A stretch of DNA of 27,453 nt. It comes from Armatimonadota bacterium (lineage in GTDB: Bacteria > Armatimonadota > Abditibacteriia > CG2-30-59-28). Both the position numbers and the translations under genes were made by a program. The notes under the pieces were generated by a model, which was not told the DNA's origin, did not search any database, and saw nothing but the letters and a program-made list of their open reading frames with translations. Shown here in pieces: positions 1 to 7,690 of the stretch; within the stretch, counting starts at the first letter, position 1; every line of letters starts with the position of its first letter. The stretch is from positions 1 through 27,453 of the forward strand of contig JACQGJ010000089.1 of assembly GCA_016199605.1 (NCBI GenBank), read 5' to 3'.

Positions 1-195
1 CCACAAGGATGCCTTGGCCCGCTGGTAGTTGAGGACGACCATCGTGCTAAAGGCGATGAAGTTGACGGTCAGGAAAGCGCTCAGCAATGGCTCACGTCGC
101 AGGATCACCCGCCACTGCGCGGCCCGCTCTCGCAGCAGGCCCAGCAGATTGTAGAGGAGATTCGCGGTGCGCGGCTCCGGGGAATGGGGAGTCAC
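1..195 (-). CDS. Partial membrane protein, N-terminal 65 residues
   Basis: The reading frame opens with GTG at 195-193, directly after the TGA of the glcE-like gene (198-196), and runs off the left edge with no stop. The visible 65 residues start MTPHSPEPRTAN, continue through an amphipathic stretch rich in Leu and Arg (about 13-37), and then enter a hydrophobic segment (LLSAFLTVNFIAFSTMVVL, about 38-56) that is probably the first membrane helix. The stop-start adjacency suggests translational coupling with the gene upstream. I do not recognise the family. It does not resemble GlcF, the iron-sulfur subunit often found next to GlcE. The frame is supported by coupling and by its composition, and the function is unknown. 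Confidence 0.6.
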   Translation of the reverse strand, partial: MTPHSPEPRTANLLYNLLGLLRERAAQWRVILRREPLLSAFLTVNFIAFSTMVVLNYQRAKASLW

Positions 196-1497
196 TCAGA
201 TCCCGCCTACGAACCGGCCCGGGCTCATAATGGATCGGGGGTCGAACCGTTCCTTGACGCGCCGCATCAACTGGAAGTCGGCGCGTGGCTCCCCGGTTCC
301 AGGATCGACAGTGGACCAGACGTCCTCTTTTCCCTTGACCCCGAGGGGAACAGACTCGCAGACGAGGAAACCTCCGAGGTGTCGGACGACGGCGCGGGCG
401 CGGTCCACAAATCTTGTCAGGGGTGAAGCGGCGTTTTCAGAGTGGGTCCTGGCCCGCACGTAGACAATCCCCGTGCCGGCATGGGAGAGAGCGGACAAGC
501 TCAACTCGGTGTCTTCGGCGACGGGTTCCAAACGCTCGATGAACTCGGTGGTTTGGGTGATAGGGAGAGTGGCCTTCAGAAGCAGGTCGGTGACCGTACA
601 GAAACCGGTTGCCTCCTGAGGAAGGGAGAAGTCCGAGATTTGAGACCAGAAAGCGCCCTGGCTATCGCCGTCCAGTACCCCGAGTGTTTCCGCCTCAAGC
701 CGGTTGAATAGCGCCCGGGTCTCCTCGACCTCCCGCTGTACTGCCGCCGAAACGCCCTCGTAAACGACTGCGACAACAGAAGAGAGAGGCAGTCCAAAGG
801 TCTCAGAGAGCCGTGGCGTCAGGTACACCACGGCGGTGGGCAGCAACGAACCTGCAAGCAACTCATCGATCGCTTTTCGCGCCTCTGCGTGATTGGACAG
901 CGTTCCCCAAATCGTCTGCTCCACCTCCTGAAGGGAAAGCAGCCGGACGGTGATGCGGGTGAGAACTCCAAGGGACCCAAAGGAACCAATGAAAACCTTA
1001 CTGAGGTCATAACCCGCGACGTTCTTCATCACCTTCCCGCCAAGCCGGATCGTCTCCCCGTTTGGCAAGGCAACGTCCATGCCCAACACAAGGTCTCGCG
1101 GGTTCTTCCACAAAAGCCTTCTGGGGCCGCTGGAGTTGGCAGCCACGATGCCACCGAGCGTTGCCCGGTCCGCGGCGGGCGGGTCGAGGGGTACAAATTC
1201 GCTCTTCTCCCGCACTGCCGCTTGAAGCTCCGCCAAGCTCAGCCCGGCTTCGGCGGTGACCGTCAGGTTCTCGTGATCGAACTCGATGAGGCGATTGAGA
1301 CCTTTCGTGGAGAGACCGACGTCGTACCGAGCGGGCAGATTGCCACAGTGAATCTTGGTCCGGTTCCCCTGCGGGATCACGGCAAGCTCCTCGGTGGAGG
1401 CGTGCTGGAGGAACTGAGCCATCTCCTCCGCCGTTTCCGGAACGACAACGCGGGAGGGCGTAAGTCCGTCAACAGTGAATTGCTGGAGGTCTGTCAA
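196..1497 (-). CDS. glcE: FAD-binding oxidoreductase, GlcE-like glycolate oxidase subunit
   Basis: This 433-residue protein has the FAD-binding type 4 (PCMH/VAO) fold of glycolate oxidase subunits. The N-terminal flavin domain (about 10-180) shows the IPQGNRTK loop, the LTVTAEAG strand, the PLDPPAADRATLGGIVAANSSGP stretch (residues about 102-124) and KVMKNVAGYDLSKVFIGSFG. The C-terminus keeps the family's closing MSPGRFVGGI. GlcE normally works with GlcD and GlcF to oxidise glycolate to glyoxylate. The start is TTG, chosen because AAAGGA sits about 6 bases upstream and no better start fits. It lies 27 bases after the glyoxylate aminotransferase gene, so both probably act on the glycolate-glyoxylate-glycine route. 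It is longer than the roughly 350-residue E. coli GlcE. A different FAD/2-hydroxyacid or lactate dehydrogenase role is possible. Confidence 0.85.
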   Translation of the reverse strand: MTDLQQFTVDGLTPSRVVVPETAEEMAQFLQHASTEELAVIPQGNRTKIHCGNLPARYDVGLSTKGLNRLIEFDHENLTVTAEAGLSLAELQAAVREKSEFVPLDPPAADRATLGGIVAANSSGPRRLLWKNPRDLVLGMDVALPNGETIRLGGKVMKNVAGYDLSKVFIGSFGSLGVLTRITVRLLSLQEVEQTIWGTLSNHAEARKAIDELLAGSLLPTAVVYLTPRLSETFGLPLSSVVAVVYEGVSAAVQREVEETRALFNRLEAETLGVLDGDSQGAFWSQISDFSLPQEATGFCTVTDLLLKATLPITQTTEFIERLEPVAEDTELSLSALSHAGTGIVYVRARTHSENAASPLTRFVDRARAVVRHLGGFLVCESVPLGVKGKEDVWSTVDPGTGEPRADFQLMRRVKERFDPRSIMSPGRFVGGI

Positions 1498-1524
1498 GAG
1501 GATCCTTTCACCGACGCGGTCAGA

Positions 1525-2712
1525 TTATACAGAGCTTGACGTGTAGACCCCGGTCGCTGCCGCCGCCGCCGCGCCTCTGTTGATTTTGCACCCTCGCTGG
1601 CTAAGCAAGGCTTCGAGCGCAGAAAGGAAAAGCAGGACGTTGCGCCGGTTAGAGCCATACCCCATCAGGCCGACGCGCAGCACTTTCCCTTTAAGATCGC
1701 CCAGGCCACCGCCGACCTCGATGCCGTAGTCTTGGAGGAGGCTCTTGCGCAGGTCCACATCGTCAACTCCTTCCGGGACGGTCACGGTGTTGAGCATCCA
1801 CAACCGATGTTCCTTCTCCGAGTGGAGAGCCAGCCCCATCGCCTCGACCCCCGCGGCCAGGGCGAGGTGGTTAAGCCGGTGACGGGCGGCGCGCAAGTCA
1901 TGACCTTCTTCGTGAGCGACACGCAGCCCTTCATACAAGGCGTAGACCATGCTGATCGGCGCGGTATGGTGGTAGGCGCGGGTCGTACCGTAGTACTGGT
2001 CGATGAGGGTCATGTCGAGGTAGAACGACTGCACCTTTCTCTTCCGCTGGCGGATCGTCTCGACGGCGGCCTCGGAGAAGGAGACCGGGGCCATGCCAGG
2101 CGGCGCGCTGAGGCATTTCTGCGATCCGCTGTACACCGCGTCGATACTCCATTCATCGACCTTCACGGGGACTCCGCCCAGGGAGGTCACGGCATCTACG
2201 AGTAGCAGAGCGCCCGACTCGTGAGTCAGGTGGCTGATCTCCTCAAGGGGTTGCAGCACGCCGGTGGAGGTCTCTGCATGCACAATCGCGACCACCTTGA
2301 ACGGACCGGTTTTCAGGGCTTCTGCCACACTGCCCGGGTCGATAGCCTTGCCCCATTCCCGGTCGACTCGCATCACCTCGGCGCCGCACCGTTCCGCGAT
2401 GTCCACGATGCGATTGCCGAAGTAACCGTTCACGCAGACCAGGATCCGTTCGCCGGGTTCCAGCAGGTTGCAGAGGCAGGCCTCCATCCCGGCGGTCCCC
2501 GTGCCGGAGAGGGGAAAGGTCAACCGGTTCTGCGTTTGAAAGGCCCAACGCAGAAGCTCTTTGACACGTTCCATCAAGTCAAGGAAGGCGGGGTCGAGGT
2601 GCCCCAGGAGTGGGGTCGCCAACGACCGGAGGACACGGGGATGCATCTCACTCGGACCGGGGCCGAGCAGGACTCGAGGGGGAACGTTCAATTCGTCACA
2701 AGGGACAGACAT
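1525..2712 (-). CDS. Class V aminotransferase, alanine/serine-glyoxylate aminotransferase
   Basis: This 395-residue PLP enzyme of fold type I transfers an amino group from alanine or serine to glyoxylate, giving glycine. The N-terminus LLGPGPSEMHPRVL is the typical substrate-binding start, HLDPAF follows, and SGTGTAGMEA binds the cofactor phosphate. The Schiff-base lysine is K199 in SGSQKCLSAPPG. The start is ATG at 2712, with GGGAG about 13 bases upstream, which is a loose ribosome site. The gene follows accA by 49 bases and precedes the GlcE-like gene by 27, consistent with one transcript. The last 17 or so residues, beyond the usual family end, contain a run of six alanines made by tandem GCC-type codons. 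Amino donor preference cannot be read from sequence alone. Confidence 0.93.
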   Translation of the reverse strand: MSVPCDELNVPPRVLLGPGPSEMHPRVLRSLATPLLGHLDPAFLDLMERVKELLRWAFQTQNRLTFPLSGTGTAGMEACLCNLLEPGERILVCVNGYFGNRIVDIAERCGAEVMRVDREWGKAIDPGSVAEALKTGPFKVVAIVHAETSTGVLQPLEEISHLTHESGALLLVDAVTSLGGVPVKVDEWSIDAVYSGSQKCLSAPPGMAPVSFSEAAVETIRQRKRKVQSFYLDMTLIDQYYGTTRAYHHTAPISMVYALYEGLRVAHEEGHDLRAARHRLNHLALAAGVEAMGLALHSEKEHRLWMLNTVTVPEGVDDVDLRKSLLQDYGIEVGGGLGDLKGKVLRVGLMGYGSNRRNVLLFLSALEALLSQRGCKINRGAAAAAATGVYTSSSV

Positions 2713-2761
2713 GGTTCAGTGCTACTCCCTACCGAAAAGATGTTGAGATCAAAAGAGGGCG

Positions 2762-3850
2762 CTACCCGGAGATCGTGGTCGCGTTCTCCTCGATCTCACT
2801 CCCATTGTTAAACCTCGGCGGGCCGGACGCCTCGGCGCCATTCAGCGGCACAAGGGGGACCTCCGGACCTCCGGACTCAATCGCCTGGTCAACGACCTCC
2901 TCGTACACCCCCAGCTTGCGGAATCTCTGGTAGCGGGATTCCTCCAACTCCTCGGGAGACAACCTGGCGAGGTCAGTGAGAGAGTCCAGAATGACCTGCT
3001 TGAGACGGGTCGCCATCGTATCGAAATCGCGATGCGCTCCACCTGGAGGTTCCGGGATGATGTCGTCGATGATTCCAAAGGAAAGCGCATCCTGGGCGGT
3101 GATTTTCAAGGCAGCGGCGGCTTCCCCCGCACGGCCCGGGTCTCGCCAGATGATGGAAGCGCATCCCTCCGGAGGGATCACGGAATAGATGGAGTGCTCC
3201 AGCATGTAGACTCGATTCCCCACGGCGATACCGATCGCTCCTCCGGACCCCCCTTCGCCGATGACGATCACAACGACCGGCACCCTCAGGTTGAACATCT
3301 CCATCTGGCTGCGGGCGATGGCTTCGCAGATGCCGCGCTCTTCCGCTTCTGCAAGGCACGCGGCGGCGGGAGTATCGACCAGGCAAACGATCGGCTTGCG
3401 AAAGCGATCCGCCATCTGCATGATCCGGACCGCCTTGCGATAGCCTTCGGGCATGGCCGATCCGAAGTTGCGGAACTGACGTTCTTTGGTGTCTCTCCCT
3501 TTCTGGTGTCCCACAATCACGATGGACCTCCCGTTGATCCGGCCGAAGCCGGCAACGATTGCGGGGTCGTCTCCATAACAGCGGTCTCCGTGGAGCTCAG
3601 TGAAGCTGCTGCAGATGGCATTGATATAGTCGAGGGTGTAGGGACGCTTGGGATGCCGTGCCATCAGGACTTTGTCCCAGGAAGTCATGTTGGAGAAGAT
3701 CTTCTCGATCAACTCGTCTCTCTGCTGTTCCAGGGCGGCAAGGCGATCACTCACCTCCACGCCCTTCGACTCCCGCAGGCGCTTCATCTCCTCGATCTGT
3801 TCTTCGACTTCCACCAGAGGCTTCTCAATAGGGAGCCAGCGAGCGAGCAT
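2762..3850 (-). CDS. accA: Acetyl-CoA carboxylase carboxyltransferase subunit alpha
   Basis: This is the alpha half of the carboxyltransferase that moves carboxyl from biotin to acetyl-CoA, making malonyl-CoA for fatty acid synthesis in the cytoplasm. The 362-residue chain has a helical N-terminal part (LVEVEEQIEEMKRLRES), then ARHPKRPYTLDYI, ELHGDRCYGDDPAIVAG, the QKGRDTKERQFRNFG stretch, and the crotonase-like core with EGGSGGAIGIAVGNRV and SVIPPEGCASIIWRD, all hallmark AccA blocks. I chose ATG at 3850 rather than the TTG one codon earlier because GGAGG lies 7 bases before the ATG. It sits 26 bases after accD, the usual partner. It is about 40 residues longer than E. coli AccA, mostly at the C-terminus, where the tail looks unstructured. 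Confidence 0.97.
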   Translation of the reverse strand: MLARWLPIEKPLVEVEEQIEEMKRLRESKGVEVSDRLAALEQQRDELIEKIFSNMTSWDKVLMARHPKRPYTLDYINAICSSFTELHGDRCYGDDPAIVAGFGRINGRSIVIVGHQKGRDTKERQFRNFGSAMPEGYRKAVRIMQMADRFRKPIVCLVDTPAAACLAEAEERGICEAIARSQMEMFNLRVPVVVIVIGEGGSGGAIGIAVGNRVYMLEHSIYSVIPPEGCASIIWRDPGRAGEAAAALKITAQDALSFGIIDDIIPEPPGGAHRDFDTMATRLKQVILDSLTDLARLSPEELEESRYQRFRKLGVYEEVVDQAIESGGPEVPLVPLNGAEASGPPRFNNGSEIEENATTISG

Positions 3851-3876
3851 CAATCCACCTCCACAACCATTGACGG

Positions 3877-4725
3877 TTATCCATTCACAAACTCGAGCAA
3901 CTGCGCCAGCACGGGTCTCAGGTTGCCCCTTGGCACGACAGCATCCACCATCCCGTGAGCCATCTGAAACTCGGCGCTCTGGAAGTCGCGGGGCAACTTG
4001 ATCTTCAGGTTCTGCTCGATGACTCTCGGACCGGTAAATCCAATCAAAGCCCCTGGCTCTGCCAGTATAACGTCTCCAAGCGAGGCGAAGCTGGCCTGAA
4101 CTCCAGCCATCGATGGGTGGGTCAGCAAGGCAACGTAGGGGAGGCCGGCTTTCCGCAGCCTTGCTACAGCTCCGCAGGTCTTCGCCATCTGCATCAGAGA
4201 AAGCAAACCCTCATGCATGCGAGCGCCGCCCCCTGAACCCGAAATGAGGAGAACCGGAAGGTTTCGGTCTATCGCATGCTCCAAGGCGCGAGTGATCTTT
4301 TCCCCGACCACCGAGTTCATGCTTCCCATCATGAATTCCGAGTCCGTGATACCGACGATCAGAGGATACCCCTCGATGGTCGCGTCCCCCACTACCGCAG
4401 CGTCATTCATCCCGGTGTTGCTCTGAGCTTTGGCGATTTTCTCCTTGTACTCCGGGAAACCCAAGGGATCGCTGGGAATCAGCCCACAGTCGCTTTCGAC
4501 AAAGCTGCCTTCATCAACGGTAACCTCCAACCTCTCCCATGAGTTCAAACGGAAATGGAAGCCGCATTTCCGGCATACCTTGAGTTCCTTCTCGAACTCT
4601 TTCTTGTACAGCATCGTGCCGCATTTGGTGCACTTGACCCAGAGATCACCGGGGATATCTTCCTGATTATGTTTGCCGTCACGCCAGTAGCGCCGGCGGG
4701 GGGTCTTCAATTCTTCACCCACCAT
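3877..4725 (-). CDS. accD: Acetyl-CoA carboxylase carboxyltransferase subunit beta
   Basis: This is the beta half of the acetyl-CoA carboxyltransferase, 282 residues long. The N-terminal zinc ribbon is intact, with C32 and C35 in KCTKCG and C51 and C54 in CRKCG. The crotonase-like domain follows, with SGSGGGARMHEG, LTHPSMAGVQASFASLGD and PGALIGFTGPRVIEQ, which build the acetyl-CoA site. The start is ATG at 4725 because GGGAGGTG lies just upstream. An in-frame TTG at 4746 would put that Shine-Dalgarno inside the coding region. The gene heads the minus-strand group accD-accA-aminotransferase-glcE and diverges from pheA across about 80 bases. A TATGAT hexamer at 4780-4775 on this strand may be its -10 box, although I see no good -35. 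Confidence 0.97.
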   Translation of the reverse strand: MVGEELKTPRRRYWRDGKHNQEDIPGDLWVKCTKCGTMLYKKEFEKELKVCRKCGFHFRLNSWERLEVTVDEGSFVESDCGLIPSDPLGFPEYKEKIAKAQSNTGMNDAAVVGDATIEGYPLIVGITDSEFMMGSMNSVVGEKITRALEHAIDRNLPVLLISGSGGGARMHEGLLSLMQMAKTCGAVARLRKAGLPYVALLTHPSMAGVQASFASLGDVILAEPGALIGFTGPRVIEQNLKIKLPRDFQSAEFQMAHGMVDAVVPRGNLRPVLAQLLEFVNG

Positions 4726-4749
4726 GGGATTCACCTCCCAAGACAACCA

Positions 4750-4779
4750 TTAACTCTTACTTGCGATTTGTGCTATCAT
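4750..4779 (+). promoter_or_regulatory. Putative sigma-70 promoter for pheA
   Basis: TTAACT (4750-4755) and TATCAT (4774-4779) are 18 bases apart, and the -10 is preceded by an extended TGn (TGCTATCAT). A start about 7 bases later would leave a roughly 20-base leader carrying the GGAGG at 4795-4799 before the pheA ATG. CTATCATAG is nearly symmetrical and also gives TATGAT on the minus strand, so the accD promoter may overlap. Confidence 0.5.
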
Positions 4780-4806
4780 AGTGCCCAACTGCACGGAGGG
4801 CCGTGG

Positions 4807-5892
4807 ATGGAACAAGAACGCGATTGGATCGAATACGTTAAGAAAGAACGCCAGGCTATCGATGATATTGACTGCCATGTTGTGCAACTCCTCAACCAGC
4901 GTGCTCGCCACGCCAAGGCCATCGGCGATCTAAAGAACCGGAACGACAGCGCCTGTTACTCACCGACACGGGAGCAAGAAGTGCTCGAGCGGGTTCGAGC
5001 CCTGAATCCTGGCCCGTTACACCCCGACTCCCTGCAGACTATCTACCGCGAGGTCATGTCTGCCTGCCGCTCTCTCGAGCGACAGCATCGCGTTGCTTAT
5101 CTCGGTCCCGAAGCCTCCTTCACCCAGATGGCTTGTCAAAAGCACTTCGGTTCTTCTGTCGTGATGGAACCCATGCCCAGCATCTGGGACGTCTTCAATC
5201 ACGTCGAGCGAGGCGAAGCAGACTTTGGAGTCGTCCCCATCGAGAACTCCACCGACGGAGCCGTCAGTCATTCGCTGGACAGTTTCATCGAGAGCAGCCT
5301 GAAAATCTGCGCCGAAACCTACCTCCCGATCCACCAGTGCCTTTTATCACGCTTCCCGCTGGAGAGGATCGAGAAAGTTTACTCCCACCCCCAGGGCATC
5401 GGCCAATGCCAAAAATGGCTTCGGGAGAATTTGCCGAACGCCGCCCTCCACTCGGTGTCAAGCACCTCTCACGGCGCGGAACTCGCCCAAGCCGAAGAGA
5501 ATTCCGCCGCTATCGGCAACCGACTGGCCGCCGAAGTGTACGGGTTGAAGATCCTCCGGGAGCGTATTGAGGACAACCCGAACAACCGAACGCGATTCCT
5601 GATCATCGGCAATCTTGAGAACCCACCCACCGGAAAAGACAAGACGTCGATCGTGATCTCCGTCCCTCATCAGCCGGGCGCGCTGCATGACGTGTTAGGG
5701 GAGCTGCGAGAACACAGCATCAATATGACGATGATCGAATCTCGTCCTACTCGTGTGATGCCTTGGGAATATCTCTTCTTCATCGACTTTCAGGGTCATC
5801 AGTACGATGAGTCGGCCCGCGGCGCCCTCGACGAATTGAAGCCTCATTGTCCCTTTATCAAGATCGTCGGCTCCTACCCCGAAGCAGAGTAG
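4807..5892 (+). CDS. pheA: Bifunctional chorismate mutase / prephenate dehydratase (P-protein)
   Basis: This fused enzyme makes phenylpyruvate from chorismate by way of prephenate, committing flux to phenylalanine. Residues 1 to about 92 are an AroQ-type chorismate mutase (IDDIDCHVVQLLNQRARHAK, then YSPTREQEVLERV). Residues about 95-275 are the dehydratase, with YLGPEASFT, GVVPIENSTDGAV and the catalytic TRF at 262-264 (NNRTRFLIIG). Residues about 280-355 form the ACT regulatory domain with the ESRP motif at 311-314, which in this family binds phenylalanine for feedback inhibition. The length of 361 residues is typical. The start is ATG at 4807 with GGAGG 7 bases upstream. The frame stays open further upstream, but that part overlaps accD on the other strand and has no family match. 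It converges with the M48-like gene, leaving a 44-base gap. Confidence 0.97.
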   Translation: MEQERDWIEYVKKERQAIDDIDCHVVQLLNQRARHAKAIGDLKNRNDSACYSPTREQEVLERVRALNPGPLHPDSLQTIYREVMSACRSLERQHRVAYLGPEASFTQMACQKHFGSSVVMEPMPSIWDVFNHVERGEADFGVVPIENSTDGAVSHSLDSFIESSLKICAETYLPIHQCLLSRFPLERIEKVYSHPQGIGQCQKWLRENLPNAALHSVSSTSHGAELAQAEENSAAIGNRLAAEVYGLKILRERIEDNPNNRTRFLIIGNLENPPTGKDKTSIVISVPHQPGALHDVLGELREHSINMTMIESRPTRVMPWEYLFFIDFQGHQYDESARGALDELKPHCPFIKIVGSYPEAE

Positions 5893-5936
5893 AAAGCTGC
5901 ACACTATCCCTCCCTGTTGTCCTATCGTCAGACCGT

Positions 5937-6878
5937 CTATTTGAGGGAGGCGAGAACCTCATCCATCTTCCCAATCAGTTCCTTGTACTCCTTCGACTGT
6001 GTGACGGCGATCAATCCCTTCAGACGCTCAAAAAGCTCCGGGTTCTGCTGAACCGTTGTCCCCATTTTGAAGTGGGCACTCACTTCCATGGCGCTGGCTT
6101 TGATCGGGTCCTGTTGCCCCAGGTAGTCCTCGACCTCTTCTGCCGAGACGTTGACTACAGGATTATTTTCAATTTCCATCTTAAGGATCGTGGAAGCGCA
6201 GAGACGCGCGTCACGGGTCAAGATCAGCACCAGCCGATCCAGGGTATCCTCCGCGTCGTCTTCCCAGTTCTGCCAGAGGATGTACCCGAGAAACCACACC
6301 GGCATGGCGAAAATCCCTCGGAGAAACCTCGGCGTCCTGTTCAGGAAATACAGGAGAGACCGAGCTCGGGCGTGCCCACTCTTGATTCTGCCCAACTCCC
6401 GGAGCATTGCGCAGGCAAACTCCTTCGGCTTTAGCATTTGAAGGAGCTTCGTCGTGAAAACGACGAAGGGGCGGCCCCCGCTGATCGTCTGAATCCAACC
6501 GTTCTCCTCATCCTGGAAGATGAAAACCTCCGGCTCTCTGATCCCGACAATCCGGCACTGCTGGGCGACGAGATCGCGGATCTCAGGATAATGGGTCGGC
6601 ATCGCTCGGTTCTTCAAGCCAATCTTTGATCGGTACCTCCGGGGAAGATTGACGAAGTAGATCCACCACGGGACGATCACCCACGCGATACACACCCCCG
6701 CCGTGATCCATTTGCGTTGATCCTGGAGGGCCAAAGCTGTGGGTATCCCGATGATGAACAGGGAAAGCACCAGGAAGGTGATGTAGGCTGTTTGGCGGCC
6801 GCTCCGGTCGCCTGGCACTGCATAGTCTTCTACTTTGAGGGTCGGGCGTTTCTTCTCGATCCTTACTTTGACTGCCAC
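5937..6878 (-). CDS. M48-family-like membrane protein with degenerate zinc site (putative pseudoprotease)
   Basis: This 313-residue protein has two N-terminal membrane helices (about 32-52 and 57-77) and then a domain laid out like an M48 (HtpX/Ste24-type) metalloprotease: PEVFIFQDEENGW, PFVVFTTKLLQMLKPKEF, then MLRELGRIKSGH. In active members the last block reads HELGHIKSGH. Here both zinc-binding histidines are arginine (R160, R164), while the catalytic glutamate (E161), the LG pair and the following IKSGH remain. The third-ligand region E210-x3-DR (EDTLDR) also looks kept. The protein is therefore probably not a normal zinc peptidase. I chose GTG at 6878 because AGGTGG sits about 7 bases upstream; a GTG at 6890 is in frame but lacks this site. 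It is last in an operon of membrane proteins. Homology is inferred from motifs. Confidence 0.8.
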   Translation of the reverse strand: MAVKVRIEKKRPTLKVEDYAVPGDRSGRQTAYITFLVLSLFIIGIPTALALQDQRKWITAGVCIAWVIVPWWIYFVNLPRRYRSKIGLKNRAMPTHYPEIRDLVAQQCRIVGIREPEVFIFQDEENGWIQTISGGRPFVVFTTKLLQMLKPKEFACAMLRELGRIKSGHARARSLLYFLNRTPRFLRGIFAMPVWFLGYILWQNWEDDAEDTLDRLVLILTRDARLCASTILKMEIENNPVVNVSAEEVEDYLGQQDPIKASAMEVSAHFKMGTTVQQNPELFERLKGLIAVTQSKEYKELIGKMDEVLASLK

Positions 6879-6973
6879 GATGTCTTCCACCTACTTAAGT
6901 GATGTGTGGGTCGGCCGTATTCACCTCCGACACAGGCTCTCTCTGTCAGCGTCCAACTGCTGTTTGCCCTTCC

Positions 6974-7624
6974 TCACAAAGCGTCCGGAGGGTTCTCTCC
7001 AAGCCCCGATTCCACGCTCTCACCATTCTCCAGACTCAGCACCCCCGCCGAGACGATGAATTTTACCGCCTCCTCCGTCGTCATGTCCAGCGGTATTACA
7101 TCGGAAAGGGGCATGACCACAGTAAACCCCGTAATCGGAGAGGGGCTGTGAGGGATGAAAACCGAAACCATCGGCTCCCCCGCTCCGGTGCGGATCTGGG
7201 ACGGGGCATCCCCCGTTTGAAAACCGACCGCGTAATGGCCCTTCATGGGAAAAGGGACCGCGACGACCTGCCGAAACGAGGGGTCCTTCGGAGAGATCAT
7301 GAACTCGATGATCTGTTTCGCCGCGGGGTAGATCTCCTTGGCTATGGGAACTTTGGTCACCAGGTGCTCTCCGAAGCGAAAAAGGCGATTTCCGATGACG
7401 GTAGAGGCTAAGACTCCGACCAGGATGACGATAGCGAGGCTGACCACGACGCCGATCCCCGGTACCTGGAACGGCAGAAACTGGCGCAGGAAAGAGTCGA
7501 TATGTTGGCCGATTGCCGAGTGCATGAAGTTGAAGGCGCCGACCACGATATAGAGCGTTATCAGAGCGGGAACCAGCACCAGTAAGCCCGTAATGAAGTA
7601 CCGACGTAGCAGTAAGAGTTTCAA
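6974..7624 (-). CDS. DUF502 family membrane protein
   Basis: This 216-residue protein has two strong membrane helices (about 9-31 and 55-77) and a conserved soluble tail with KVPIAKEIYPAAKQI, FPMKGHYAVGFQTG and VFIPHSPSPITGFTVVMP, the layout of the DUF502 family found in many diderm bacteria. The biochemical function of the family is not settled, and it is thought to act in the inner membrane. The start is TTG, read from AAAGGA 6 bases upstream with no competing ATG. It lies 66 bases after the second CNNM gene and 95 bases before the M48-like gene, all on the same strand, which suggests a shared role in the envelope. The last 20 residues are acidic and probably disordered. Confidence 0.9.
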   Translation of the reverse strand: MKLLLLRRYFITGLLVLVPALITLYIVVGAFNFMHSAIGQHIDSFLRQFLPFQVPGIGVVVSLAIVILVGVLASTVIGNRLFRFGEHLVTKVPIAKEIYPAAKQIIEFMISPKDPSFRQVVAVPFPMKGHYAVGFQTGDAPSQIRTGAGEPMVSVFIPHSPSPITGFTVVMPLSDVIPLDMTTEEAVKFIVSAGVLSLENGESVESGLGENPPDAL

Positions 7625-7690
7625 TCTGTGTCCTTTGCTGTTCTTCAGGATGGAGGAGTGCCGCCTGAGACTTCTCCCGGCACTCTCTGG

